NCBI GenBank assembly: GCA_038040445.1
Contig: JBBPIG010000006.1
Coordinates: 62,001-126,000, forward strand
Reading direction: 5' to 3'
Length of the DNA: 64,000 bases
DNA from: Acidobacteriota bacterium
GTDB lineage: Bacteria; Acidobacteriota; Blastocatellia; UBA7656
Every line of letters begins with the position of its first letter. Positions within the stretch are counted from its first letter, which is position 1. The position numbers were made by a program, and so were the translations under genes. Of this stretch, positions 15,990 through 23,900 are shown piece by piece. The notes under the pieces are model-generated. The model was not told the origin of the DNA, made no database searches, and saw only the letters and a program-made list of their open reading frames with translations.

Positions 15990-16724
15990 CTAAAAGACTT
16001 TAGTTAGCCTCTCCAACGCCACAGCCCGAGGAAAAAGAATGTTGTTCTCCAAGTGAATGTGCTGGTGCAAGTCCTGCTCGAGCGCGTCGAGCGCTTTGTA
16101 TAGCGTCTCGTAGCTGATGCAACCGTCCTCCGGCACTGAGAATCCGCCGCTGATCTGACGAATCTGCTTGAGGATCTCGGCGGCTGTCTCGTGTTCCATC
16201 ATCAGCATGCGAATTGGATTCTGCACCGTTCCGAAGAAAGGAACCGGCGCGGGCTTGCCCTCGCTCGCCGCCGTTTCCATCTGCTCGATGTACGGGAACA
16301 GAACCATCTCTTCCTTTTGCATATGCGGAATCAGGTCGCGATTCAGGTCCTGGAACAAACTCTGAATGCGGAACAGCTCGGCGTGGTTCTGTCCGTGGAC
16401 CGAGCACACCTTCGACAGAAGCGCATCGAGCCGCGCCAACTCGTCTCTGGTGAAAGCGTGATGCTTGCCCACGATGTACGACGCAAGCTTCGATAACGGC
16501 TGCGTCTGCCACTGGGTAGCATCCGCTACGAGAGCAGTGGACTCCCCGGCTCGCTCCAGCGAGCGCACGACTTCATCCGTCGATACGCCAGCGGCTGCGC
16601 AGGCCTCCTGAAAGGGCTTCCCGCCACCGCAGCAATAGTCTATGCCTGCCTTTTCGAACACCCGCGTCGCGCCCGGGATCTCGAGTGTCAGTTCTCTGAC
16701 GGTCTTCGTAGTGTTGATCTGCAT
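15990..16724 (-). CDS. ric: Iron-sulfur cluster repair di-iron protein (RIC, YtfE/ScdA family)
   Basis: 244 residues. The N-terminal ScdA domain (about 1-70) carries the signature DYCCGGGKPFQEAC. A hemerythrin-like four-helix bundle follows with His and Glu metal ligands (HHAFTRDELARL, VHGQNHAELFRI, MKEEMVLFPYI, then EHETAAEIL and HIHLENNILFPRA). RIC proteins repair iron-sulfur clusters damaged by nitric oxide or peroxide in the cytoplasm. Two further hemerythrin genes lie upstream in the same direction, and a narG remnant downstream, consistent with a past nitrogen-oxide metabolism. Confidence 0.92.
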   Translation of the reverse strand: MQINTTKTVRELTLEIPGATRVFEKAGIDYCCGGGKPFQEACAAAGVSTDEVVRSLERAGESTALVADATQWQTQPLSKLASYIVGKHHAFTRDELARLDALLSKVCSVHGQNHAELFRIQSLFQDLNRDLIPHMQKEEMVLFPYIEQMETAASEGKPAPVPFFGTVQNPIRMLMMEHETAAEILKQIRQISGGFSVPEDGCISYETLYKALDALEQDLHQHIHLENNILFPRAVALERLTKVF

Positions 16725-16818
16725 CTTGCATCCTCAAGGTTCTGTATCGAGTCACGTTTGAATGAAATGAACACGCCGGGATAAGGGCTGACTTAAGTCA
16801 CCGGCAAACCAATCAGGC

Positions 16819-17319
16819 CTACCTCAACAACTCCGGGTTTCGAGGCTGAGCCGCCGAGCCGATCAGACTGAAGATCGCGCGCTCGACGCGGAAGACGATT
16901 TCCGGCGATGCCTGCTGCTCGTAGATCGGAAACAGCTCGCGCTCCTCTTTGCGAATGTGCGCCTCGAGAGTATCGGCGAATTCCTTTAGCGTAGACGCGA
17001 GCGAGCTAAGTTCAATCTGGCGCAACTCATCAATGAGCCGCCTCATCTTCCCGTGTTCCACAAGCAGCTCGTCGATGATCTGCTGAGCGCCCGAAAGCTC
17101 GCGCATCGCTGGAAATAAGACCTCCTCTTCGGCTTGAAAGTGGGCTGCCAGTTCGCCCTCGAAGAAGCGGACCGCAACGCCCGCTTTCATCTGAAGCCAG
17201 TTTGCATCTGCGTCGTGCTCGATCAGTCCTCGATGGATGCGCAAGCACAACATCAGAGCGTACTGATGCTCGCGAGAAAGCGGGATCAGACTATCGTTGC
17301 GCCTTGCTGAAGTTGTCAT
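16819..17319 (-). CDS. Hemerythrin-domain protein
   Basis: 166 residues forming one hemerythrin-like four-helix bundle. Ligand positions are visible in LSREHQYALMLCLRIHRG, HFQAEEEVLFPAM, LVEHGKMRRLIDEL and HIRKEERELFPIYE. Proteins of this type bind a di-iron centre and sense or scavenge oxygen or nitric oxide. Its ATG overlaps the stop of the upstream hemerythrin gene (ATGA at 17316-17319), so the two are coupled. The final 25 residues are unrelated to the bundle. Confidence 0.88.
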   Translation of the reverse strand: MTTSARRNDSLIPLSREHQYALMLCLRIHRGLIEHDADANWLQMKAGVAVRFFEGELAAHFQAEEEVLFPAMRELSGAQQIIDELLVEHGKMRRLIDELRQIELSSLASTLKEFADTLEAHIRKEERELFPIYEQQASPEIVFRVERAIFSLIGSAAQPRNPELLR

Positions 17320-17915
17320 GGCTTGTCCGCCCCAGGCGAAACGCTCAGGTTCGATTCAAGCGCGTTCAGGTCTATCGACCGGCGCGTCGCCATCTCTCGC
17401 CCAACGGCGGCGAGTTCGGCGTCACTCAGTATTTGGCCCGCAAGCGGAAAGACTTCCCCATCTTCGATCGCGATGTGTTTTTGATACGTCGAGTGAAGCT
17501 GGTATACCAGCTCGCTAAGACGGTCAGTCGACTCGATCGACAGAACGTCCTCCGAAAGCCATCGGCTCCCGAGCGCTTCTACTTCCGCGTGGCCCGCGTC
17601 TGCAAGCTCATGATCGGCGTGTAACTCGTCAAGCAAGGAAATCGCTGACCGCGCTCGCTCGTCGGAACACGCCAGCATACGTGGGAACAATGACTCTTCC
17701 TCGTCGCGCGTGTGCTTCGGAGCGGCTTCGCGGAAATACCGAAGCGCAACTTCCAAGGCGTGCCGCTGGTCTTCATTCAGGCCGGCGCCTCGTGCCTGGC
17801 TGGTGACCCTCATCAGCACATCAAGAAACTTCTCGATGCGCCGGTGACAATCGCTGAGCAAGCCCAGCGGATTCGAATAGTCGCTCTCAATCTTCTTACC
17901 AATCGTGATCGGCAT
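17316..17915 (-). CDS. Hemerythrin-domain protein, first gene of the cluster
   Basis: 199 residues with a hemerythrin-like bundle: LLSDCHRRIEKFLDVL, KHTRDEEESLFPRML, LHADHELADAGHAEVEAL and HIAIEDGEVFPLAGQIL carry the expected His, Glu and Asp ligands. The family handles diatomic gases or iron. It is the promoter-proximal gene of the three-gene cluster. The ATG at 17915 has a weak ribosome site and lies inside a region of palindromes (17918-18012), suggesting tight control. Confidence 0.88.
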   Translation of the reverse strand: MPITIGKKIESDYSNPLGLLSDCHRRIEKFLDVLMRVTSQARGAGLNEDQRHALEVALRYFREAAPKHTRDEEESLFPRMLACSDERARSAISLLDELHADHELADAGHAEVEALGSRWLSEDVLSIESTDRLSELVYQLHSTYQKHIAIEDGEVFPLAGQILSDAELAAVGREMATRRSIDLNALESNLSVSPGADKP

Positions 17916-17919
17916 AATT

Positions 17920-18012
17920 TTGTCCGGGACAATGATACCTTATCTTAGGAATCGCTGGCTTAACTCAAAGTATACAGTTGTGTCCTAATCTTGGGTTGGT
18001 CGATTAGGACAC
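17920..18012 (-). promoter_or_regulatory. Palindromic operator and promoter of the hemerythrin-RIC cluster
   Basis: Two palindromes flank a promoter-like sequence. Next to the start codon is TTGTCC-G-GGACAA (17920-17932). Further up is a perfect 11-bp inverted repeat GTGTCCTAATC / GATTAGGACAC (17980-17990, 18002-18012) with an 11-base centre. Between them, on the minus strand, TTGAGT and AAGATA stand about 17 bases apart. The shared TTAGGA half-site also appears once near 17945. A nitric-oxide-responsive regulator (NsrR- or NorR-like) is plausible. Confidence 0.55.
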
Positions 18013-18031
18013 TACCGGCACAGACTGAAGC

Positions 18032-18961
18032 CTATGCTGCGAGCAGTGCGTTTACTTCATCGAGCGTCGGAAGCGCGGTGCGCGCTCCAACGCGGCGGCA
18101 GTTCAACGCCGCCACCACGTTTGCAAATCTCAAGGTGTCTTCGACCGAAAACCCTGCAAGCAACCCGTAGATGAATCCGCCGTGAAACGCATCGCCCGCG
18201 CCTGTGGTGTCCTTGCAATCGACAGCGAAGGCCGGCGAGTGAATGTACTGGTCTTTGAAGCGGGCCAGCACTCCTTCTCGGCCGATGGTCGCGGCAACGA
18301 AAGGTGAGCCGGTGGTCTCAGCCAGCTTCTTGAGACCCGCGCGGAGGTCCGGCTCGCCGGTTACCCGCTCGGTGAAGCTGCCTGAACAGACGATGAAATC
18401 AATCAGAGGAAGCAACTGTTCGAATCCCGGATACGCGTTGTCTATATCGATCACCGTCGGCACGCGCGCCTCGCGCGCATACCCGGCCGCGGCGATCGAA
18501 GCTGCAACATCGTGCCCGTCCAGGTGAAGCACTCGGCCCGACGTGACTGCCTCACGATCTACTTCGTCCTCAGTGAAGATCAAACGTTCATCGCGGTTCC
18601 ACAGTATGGTCCGTTCGCCGCTCGCCTGGTCGACAATGATGAACGCAGTTTGAGTTTCCGCTCCGTCGACGACAACCACGCCCGAGCACTCGACGGCTTC
18701 CGATGTGATCGACTCAATCTGAACACTGCCCATCTCATCCGAACCGACCTTGCCGATGTAGCGCGCGCGCATGCCGAGGCGAGACAGCGTGACCATCGCG
18801 GTCGCGCATTGGCCGCCGGGCGCAATCGTTTGCGAGATGAAAGGAATCTTGGTGTTGAATTCCGGATAGTGAGGGACGACGATCAGGTGATCTATGGCAT
18901 TGAGTCCAAGAGCGACGGCGTCGAAGGGTTTGCCTCGCGGTATCTCAATCCCAAACTCCAT
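18032..18961 (-). CDS. PfkB-family sugar or nucleoside kinase
   Basis: 309 residues from the ATG at 18961 (MEFGIEIPRGKPFDAVALG). A longer frame to 19054 only translates the heptamer array. It has the PfkB N-terminal signature (APGGQCATAMVTLSRLG) and the C-terminal ATP site DTTGAGDAFHGGFIYGLLAG, whose last Asp is the catalytic base. The substrate cannot be told; ribose, adenosine or a related sugar are possible. It stands alone between the hemerythrin operator and the OmpA lipoprotein. Confidence 0.9.
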   Translation of the reverse strand: MEFGIEIPRGKPFDAVALGLNAIDHLIVVPHYPEFNTKIPFISQTIAPGGQCATAMVTLSRLGMRARYIGKVGSDEMGSVQIESITSEAVECSGVVVVDGAETQTAFIIVDQASGERTILWNRDERLIFTEDEVDREAVTSGRVLHLDGHDVAASIAAAGYAREARVPTVIDIDNAYPGFEQLLPLIDFIVCSGSFTERVTGEPDLRAGLKKLAETTGSPFVAATIGREGVLARFKDQYIHSPAFAVDCKDTTGAGDAFHGGFIYGLLAGFSVEDTLRFANVVAALNCRRVGARTALPTLDEVNALLAA

Positions 18962-18962
18962 A

Positions 18963-19127
18963 ATCAGAAAGCAGAAAGCAGAAATCAGAAGGCAGAAAGC
19001 AGAAAGCAGAAAGCAGAAAGCAGAAGGCGGAAGGCGGAAGGCAGTCCGCCGCAAGATATGCGCACTGCTTTCTGCCTTCTGCCTTCTGCCTTCTGCCTTC
19101 TAATCCTCACTGCCTTCTGCCTTCTGA
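18963..19127. repeat. Heptamer repeat array, GCAGAAR type
   Basis: A purine-rich arm of about ten 7-mers (GCAGAAA/GCAGAAG/GCGGAAG) up to about 19043, a centre of about 25 bases, then a complementary pyrimidine-rich arm to about 19127. It fills the whole gap between the PfkB start and the OmpA stop and could form a long hairpin. Confidence 0.9.
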
Positions 19128-19130
19128 TCC

Positions 19131-19820
19131 TCAGTGCGACTGGCTGACTGCGTTATTGGTCAACAAGCGGACCTCGACGCGCCGGTTCTGCTCGCGGCCT
19201 TCCTTTGTTTCGTTCGGGCCGACCGGGCGGCTCGTGCCGAAGCCGAGTATCGACATTCGGAAAAGCGGGATGTTGTGGCGCTCGGCCAGGTATCTCTTAA
19301 CCACCTCCGAACGCGCCTGGCTTAAACGTTCGTTCAGATCAGCCTTGCCTTCTGCTGAAGCGAAGCCTTCGATCTCGAGCAAGAAGCCGTTGCGATCCTT
19401 GATCTGGCTCGCAAGCTCGTCAAGGGCGGCCGTTGCTTCGGGAAACAGTTCCGATTTGCCCGCTTTGAACTGAACGGTCACGGTCTTCTGAACGGTGTAC
19501 TTGTCGAGGTTGGTTCGCAAATCCGAGACTGTTTGTTCGACGCCGGTCACCCGCGTGTTAGCTTGCTCGGCGGACGAGGCTGCCCGATCAGCGCCCTGTT
19601 GAGCGCGGTCGGTTCTCTGGCGGACTTCTTCGATTTCCCGGCCGAGCCGGCCTACGTCTTGAGTGTTGCGCCGCGACGTCTCTTCCAATTCGCCAGTTCT
19701 GCTTTCGAGAGGGGTCGCGCGTTCGTTGACTCGATTGCGAACATACTTCTTGGTCGCGCACGCGCTGCCAAGCAGAACTGCGGCTGCGATGCCTGCAACA
19801 GCCATCGCCTTAAGCTTCAT
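19131..19820 (-). CDS. OmpA-family peptidoglycan-binding lipoprotein
   Basis: 229 residues; the ATG at 19820 has GGAGG seven bases upstream. A signal peptide ends at a lipobox-like LLGSAC. A long helical coiled-coil region (about 35-115, rich in Glu, Arg, Gln) follows, then an OmpA domain (about 120-225) with SELFPEATAALDELA, IEGFASAEGKADLNERLSQA, RMSILGFGTSRPV and REQNRRVEVRL. It should anchor the outer membrane to peptidoglycan, similar to Pal. The coiled coil resembles Lpp-like spacers. The stop is followed at once by a heptamer array. Confidence 0.9.
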   Translation of the reverse strand: MKLKAMAVAGIAAAVLLGSACATKKYVRNRVNERATPLESRTGELEETSRRNTQDVGRLGREIEEVRQRTDRAQQGADRAASSAEQANTRVTGVEQTVSDLRTNLDKYTVQKTVTVQFKAGKSELFPEATAALDELASQIKDRNGFLLEIEGFASAEGKADLNERLSQARSEVVKRYLAERHNIPLFRMSILGFGTSRPVGPNETKEGREQNRRVEVRLLTNNAVSQSH

Positions 19821-20000
19821 AGGGGCCTCCATACTCTTTGATATGCCGGTTGCGGCCGAGGTGCCAGCGCGATCAGCACGGGCTGAGGTTCGTGCGCTAG
19901 ATAATGATGACGTTTGCCGTGATATCCCCGACTAACCTATACTTTCTCAGAGCAACGCTAGAGTTAATACACGAAAAACCCTTTGGGAGTCAAGAAGTTG

Positions 20001-20765
20001 ATGAGACACGCTGTTGTTGTTCTGCTCGTCGTGGCTGCGCTCGCAGCCGGTCGCGCAAGCGCGCAAACTTGTACCGCGCCGGAGTTAATTTGCAAGGTTG
20101 CCGCCAATCAAGACCGATCGCTCTATTTCCGCGATCACTGCCGCTACGAGCAGAAGATTCACGTCGAGCGGTTCAAGGTCAAAGGCGACAAAGAGACCCA
20201 GGAAGAGCTGCGCGATACGACGGTCACCGTTGAGCCCGCGAAGAAACCCGACAAATCCGGAGAGACCCCGGTCGTCGTTCGTGTCACCGCCGACACCGAC
20301 AAGAAGGGGAACCCAAAGCGCAGCGTAAAAGAGGACGAGCCGACGTTGCTTTCGTTTGGAGCGGTCTGGGACCTGGCGTTCTTTCCCCTTCTGCCAGAAC
20401 GGGTGAAGTACTACAACTTTCAAGAGGTCGTCGCCGGCCGCAAAAACGAGCGATGGTTTCGGTTTGTGCCCAAAGGCGACGTGACCAATGTACCGCTGGC
20501 GTCGGGCATCGTGCAGATCGAGCCCCAGACTGGCGACGTGCTGACGATCAAGATCGAGGGGCTTCATAACCTTGACGCGGTCGACAAAGAAGCGAACAAG
20601 CTGAAGTCATTCAGCGCGACGATCGACTACAACCAGTACGAAGGCACGCTGAGAATGCCAACGCTCGCAAGCGGCGCCGGGGTGTCCGGCATCCGCCGCT
20701 TCGAAGGCACTTTCAAGTTCACGTTTGAAGAAGGCAAATACGTTCCGTTGTTCAAGCTTGAATAG
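20001..20765 (+). CDS. Secreted hypothetical protein
   Basis: 254 residues from the ATG at 20001 (MRHAVVVLLVVAALAAG), a clear signal peptide cut after ASA. The mature part is basic and charged in the middle (KVKGDKETQEELRDTTVTVE, AKKPDKSG), then beta-rich with repeated Tyr/Phe (YYNFQEVVAGRKNERWFRFV). It ends RFEGTFKFTFEEGKYVPLFK. It resembles DUF-type acidobacterial periplasmic proteins, but I cannot name the family. It ends directly at a heptamer array before uvrC. Confidence 0.7.
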   Translation: MRHAVVVLLVVAALAAGRASAQTCTAPELICKVAANQDRSLYFRDHCRYEQKIHVERFKVKGDKETQEELRDTTVTVEPAKKPDKSGETPVVVRVTADTDKKGNPKRSVKEDEPTLLSFGAVWDLAFFPLLPERVKYYNFQEVVAGRKNERWFRFVPKGDVTNVPLASGIVQIEPQTGDVLTIKIEGLHNLDAVDKEANKLKSFSATIDYNQYEGTLRMPTLASGAGVSGIRRFEGTFKFTFEEGKYVPLFKLE

Positions 20766-20833
20766 GGGGTTGGGGGACAGGGGTTCGGGGTTAGAAATCG
20801 CCAACCCCCATCCCCTAACCCCCAACCCCCACC
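20766..20833. repeat. Heptamer repeat array, GGGGTTR type
   Basis: Left arm GGGGTTG GGGGACA GGGGTTC GGGGTTA, a short centre, then a C-rich complementary right arm, all with a 7-base period. It begins at the base after the upstream stop codon and ends just before the uvrC start. Confidence 0.88.
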
Positions 20834-20837
20834 TCCG

Positions 20838-22682
20838 ATGTCTCTTGAAGAGAAACTCTCCAACCTACCGACTCAGCCCGGCTGTTACATCTTCCGCGAC
20901 AAGAAAGCCAAGATAATCTACGTCGGCAAGGCGAAGAACCTCCGCAATCGCGTCCGCCAGTACTTTCATTCCGATCGCGCCCACGAGTTTAAGACCGGCG
21001 ATCTGATCGCCCGCATAACCGACGTCGACCTCATCGTCACCGACAATGAAATCGAAGCGCTCGCCCTCGAGTGCAACCTGATCAAAAAACACAAGCCGAT
21101 CTTCAACGTGCTGCTCAAAGACGACAAGCAGTACCCTCACATCAAGGTCACCAATGAACGCGCGCCGCGCGCGATGATCGCGCGAAAGATATTGAAGGAT
21201 GGGGCGAGTTACTACGGCCCGTTCCTGCCGATCTCGCTCGCCTGGAACACGCTCGATCTGATCAACACGAATTTTCAGCTTCGCACCTGCACCATGGATA
21301 TAAACGGGAAAGCCGACCGGCCGTGCCTCGAATATCACATCAAGCGCTGCCTCGGCCCCTGCGTGAGCCGCCTGTGCTCGATCGAGCAATACAACGAGGC
21401 CGTTCGGGACGTCGATTTGTTGCTGCAAGGCAAGACCGCGGATCTTGAAGCCGATTTGAAGCGCCGAATGCAACAAGCGTCGGATGAGCTGATGTTCGAA
21501 GCGGCCGCGCGCTTTCGAGATCAGCTCAGGACGATTCAGAAGCTTGGCGAGCAGCAAAAGATGATGGTCATCTCGCGCGATGACATCGACATCTTCGGCT
21601 ACTATCGAGAGGGCCCGCTGCTGGCGCTGTCGCTGTTCACGATGCGCGAAGGAAAGGTGGTGGGCAAGCGCGAGTTCTACTGGGAAGACATCGCCGACCC
21701 GTTCGACCCGGCCGCGTTCATCGGGCAGGCGCTCAAGCAGTACTACACCGCGGGAGACTATGCGCCGGGCGAGATCGATGTGCCGGTCGATTTCGAAGAC
21801 CGCCAACTGCTCGAAGAGTACCTGACCACTCAACGCGGGCGGCGCGTACACATCGTCATGCCTCAACGCGGCGTCAAGAGGGACTTGATCGACCTGGTCG
21901 AGAAGAATGCTCGATTGAATTTCGATCAGCGCTTCCGAATGCAGCGGCCGGATATGCGGAAAGTGCTCGAGGAGCTTCGCGAGACGCTCGAACTGCCGAC
22001 GGTTCCGGATCGCATCGAGTCGTTCGACATCTCGAATATCCAGGGCGCTGAAAACGTCGCTTCGATGGTTGTGTGCGAGCACGGCGCGATGAAGAAGTCC
22101 GACTATCGCAAATTCAAGGTGCGCTCAGTCGAAGGAAGGGCCGACGATTTTCAGTCGATGTACGAAGTGGTCGGCCGCCGCTATTCGCGATTGATGCGCG
22201 AGAACAAACCGCTTCCGGATCTTGTTCTGATTGACGGAGGGAAAGGCCAGCTTGCTGCGGCCGCGCGCTCTCTGCACGAGCTCGGGCTCGAAGCCTTGCC
22301 GGCGGCTGCGATTGCCAAGCGGGAAGAGTTGCTGTTCGTCAAGGGCAAAGAAGAGCCGGTTCGGATCGATCATCATTCTCCAGTGCTGCACTTGATCCAG
22401 ATGATCCGCGACGAGACCCATCGCTTCGCGGTGACCTATCACAGAAAGCGCAGAGCGATGCGCGACTTCGAGAGCGAGCTGACGTCGATACCGGGCGTGG
22501 GTGACAAGTTGAAGGCCCGCCTGCTTCGAAACTTCGGAAGCCTGAAGCGTGTCTCGGAAGCGAGCTTCGACGAGTTAAAACCGTTCGTCGGCGCTCGCGA
22601 AGCACGGCGGATCATCGAGCACTTTGCGCATCTGCGCGCTTCTGAACTGATACCGGTGGACGGCGCTCAAGTCGAGGATTGA
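20838..22682 (+). CDS. uvrC: UvrC, excinuclease ABC subunit C
   Basis: The dual-incision nuclease of nucleotide excision repair, which acts after UvrA and UvrB find damage. 614 residues. The GIY-YIG domain is at 10-95 (PGCYIFRDKKAKIIYVGKAK), the Cys-rich CPCVSRLC-like stretch near 175, the UvrB-binding helical hairpin at about 200-240 (LKRRMQQASDELMFEAAARF), the RNase-H-like 5'-nuclease domain at 370-540 (DRIESFDISNIQG, LVLIDGGKGQL), and the helix-hairpin-helix tail (SIPGVGDKLKARLLRNFGSL). It starts just after a heptamer array with no usual ribosome site visible, perhaps ACCTCCG-poor initiation. Confidence 0.97.
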   Translation: MSLEEKLSNLPTQPGCYIFRDKKAKIIYVGKAKNLRNRVRQYFHSDRAHEFKTGDLIARITDVDLIVTDNEIEALALECNLIKKHKPIFNVLLKDDKQYPHIKVTNERAPRAMIARKILKDGASYYGPFLPISLAWNTLDLINTNFQLRTCTMDINGKADRPCLEYHIKRCLGPCVSRLCSIEQYNEAVRDVDLLLQGKTADLEADLKRRMQQASDELMFEAAARFRDQLRTIQKLGEQQKMMVISRDDIDIFGYYREGPLLALSLFTMREGKVVGKREFYWEDIADPFDPAAFIGQALKQYYTAGDYAPGEIDVPVDFEDRQLLEEYLTTQRGRRVHIVMPQRGVKRDLIDLVEKNARLNFDQRFRMQRPDMRKVLEELRETLELPTVPDRIESFDISNIQGAENVASMVVCEHGAMKKSDYRKFKVRSVEGRADDFQSMYEVVGRRYSRLMRENKPLPDLVLIDGGKGQLAAAARSLHELGLEALPAAAIAKREELLFVKGKEEPVRIDHHSPVLHLIQMIRDETHRFAVTYHRKRRAMRDFESELTSIPGVGDKLKARLLRNFGSLKRVSEASFDELKPFVGAREARRIIEHFAHLRASELIPVDGAQVED

Positions 22683-22738
22683 GACCCGCTTCTTTGTTTG
22701 AACCTCGCTTCTGTTTGTGTTGTATACTTCGCAAAAGG

Positions 22739-22828
22739 GTTCGTAGTCCCGCCTTCAGGCGGAAGTCCGTAGCGGCGTTGCTTGAGAGGCTGTTTGACGA
22801 ACTTCCGCCTGAAGGCGGGACTACGAAC
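22739..22828. repeat. 28-bp perfect inverted repeat with nested palindromes
   Basis: Arms 22739-22766 and 22801-22828 are exact complements; the centre is 34 bases. Each arm holds its own palindrome CCGCCT-TC-AGGCGG, so a four-way cruciform is possible. It lies between uvrC and the DUF1579 gene. No transposase is near; it looks like a REP/MITE element. Confidence 0.9.
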
Positions 22829-22848
22829 TCTTCAGGGGAGAAACCATA

Positions 22849-23409
22849 ATGAAACGACTAATCACTGCTGTGTGCTTTGTGGTTGTTCTTGCGGGTGTCA
22901 CCGCGGCGCAAGATGCTACCCAGATGCCGAAGCCCGGACCCGAGCAGAAGAGGCTTCAATACTACGTCGGGACTTGGAACGTTGAGTATGAAATCAAACC
23001 CGGCCCGATGGGTCCCGGCTCAAAGATGACCGGCACGGATCGCAGCCAATGGTTGCCGGGCGGATTCTTCGTGGTCACGCACGCTGAGGGCAAGGGCTCG
23101 ATGGGTGAGATGAAGGGGTTGTCGATAATGGGCTACAACGCCGAGGAAAAGGTGTACACCTACGACGCCTTCAACAACTTCGGCGAGGCCGAGCACTTCA
23201 AGGGTACCGCCGAGGGAGATTCGTTGATTTGGACTTCGGAATCGAAGATGGCAGGCAAGCCAACAAAGATGCGCTTCACTGCGAAAGAAATCTCGCCAAC
23301 GATGTACACAATGAAGTTGGAGATGGGCGCCGACAGCGGTTGGACGACGGTGATGGAAGGAAAAGCCACTAAAGCGAAATTCACATGCCGCAATTTATGT
23401 GTTGGATAA
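22849..23409 (+). CDS. DUF1579-family secreted protein
   Basis: 186 residues with a signal peptide (1-20) and the DUF1579 pattern: LQYYVGTWNVEYEIKPGPMG, then GFFVVTHAEGKGSMGEMKG, YNAEEKVYTYDAFNNFGEAE. Members are lipocalin-like small proteins of unknown role. Family members usually stop after a KATKAK-type end, but here the frame runs on for about nine odd residues (FTCRNLCVG) into the next gene. That suggests a deletion joined the two genes. Confidence 0.82.
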   Translation: MKRLITAVCFVVVLAGVTAAQDATQMPKPGPEQKRLQYYVGTWNVEYEIKPGPMGPGSKMTGTDRSQWLPGGFFVVTHAEGKGSMGEMKGLSIMGYNAEEKVYTYDAFNNFGEAEHFKGTAEGDSLIWTSESKMAGKPTKMRFTAKEISPTMYTMKLEMGADSGWTTVMEGKATKAKFTCRNLCVG

Positions 23410-23791
23410 ACAAGCGGCTCTGGAGTTCTATCGAGACAAGTTGGGCTTCGAAGTTCGAACCGACGCAACGATGGACGGAGGGTTTCGCTGGCTGACCGTA
23501 GGGCCGAAGGACCAGCCGGATTTTGAAATAATCCTGATGGAACCCAGCCCCGGCTTCATGTTCGACGAGGCCACTGCCAAGCAGATCAGAGAGCTTGTGC
23601 AAGGAGGGAAGCTCGGAGGCGGGGTTTTCGACACCACCGATTGCCAGGCGGCCTACGAAGAGCTGAAAGCAAGAGGAGTAGAGTTCATATCTCCGCCCCA
23701 GGAGCAACCCTGGGGGATCGGGGCCGTATTCAAGGACAATTCCGGCAATTGGTTCAGTCTGAGCCAACACCCGGAAGCTGAAGGGAAATGA
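23399..23791 (+). CDS. VOC-family (glyoxalase/bleomycin-resistance fold) protein
   Basis: A small metal-enzyme-fold protein. VLDKQAALEFYRDKLGFEV is the standard VOC start and FISPPQEQPWGIGAVFKDN-S-GNWFSL the end. It lacks a normal ATG: the codons just before, in frame, read SHAAIY, which is what a VOC protein has before VLD, but no start codon is there. Translation may begin at the GTG at 23399 inside the end of the DUF1579 gene, or the gene has lost its true start. Activity unknown. Confidence 0.75.
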   Translation: MLDKQAALEFYRDKLGFEVRTDATMDGGFRWLTVGPKDQPDFEIILMEPSPGFMFDEATAKQIRELVQGGKLGGGVFDTTDCQAAYEELKARGVEFISPPQEQPWGIGAVFKDNSGNWFSLSQHPEAEGK

Positions 23792-23900
23792 AAAGGGATC
23801 CGCATTATTGGACTAGGCCGCTGCTCTATGGTTAAAAGAGCCCTCGCGATAACGCGTTCACAAGGTTAGGAGGGACGATTAGAAAGGGAGGTTGGTCGCT

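Noticed and set aside
18963-19127. Signal-peptide-like extensions ([13 protein letters not shown]) on neighbouring ORFs
   Set aside because: They are just the translation of the heptamer array, not real protein N-termini.
20865-22082. 405-residue minus-strand ORF opposite uvrC
   Set aside because: Shadow frame of uvrC with no family resemblance.
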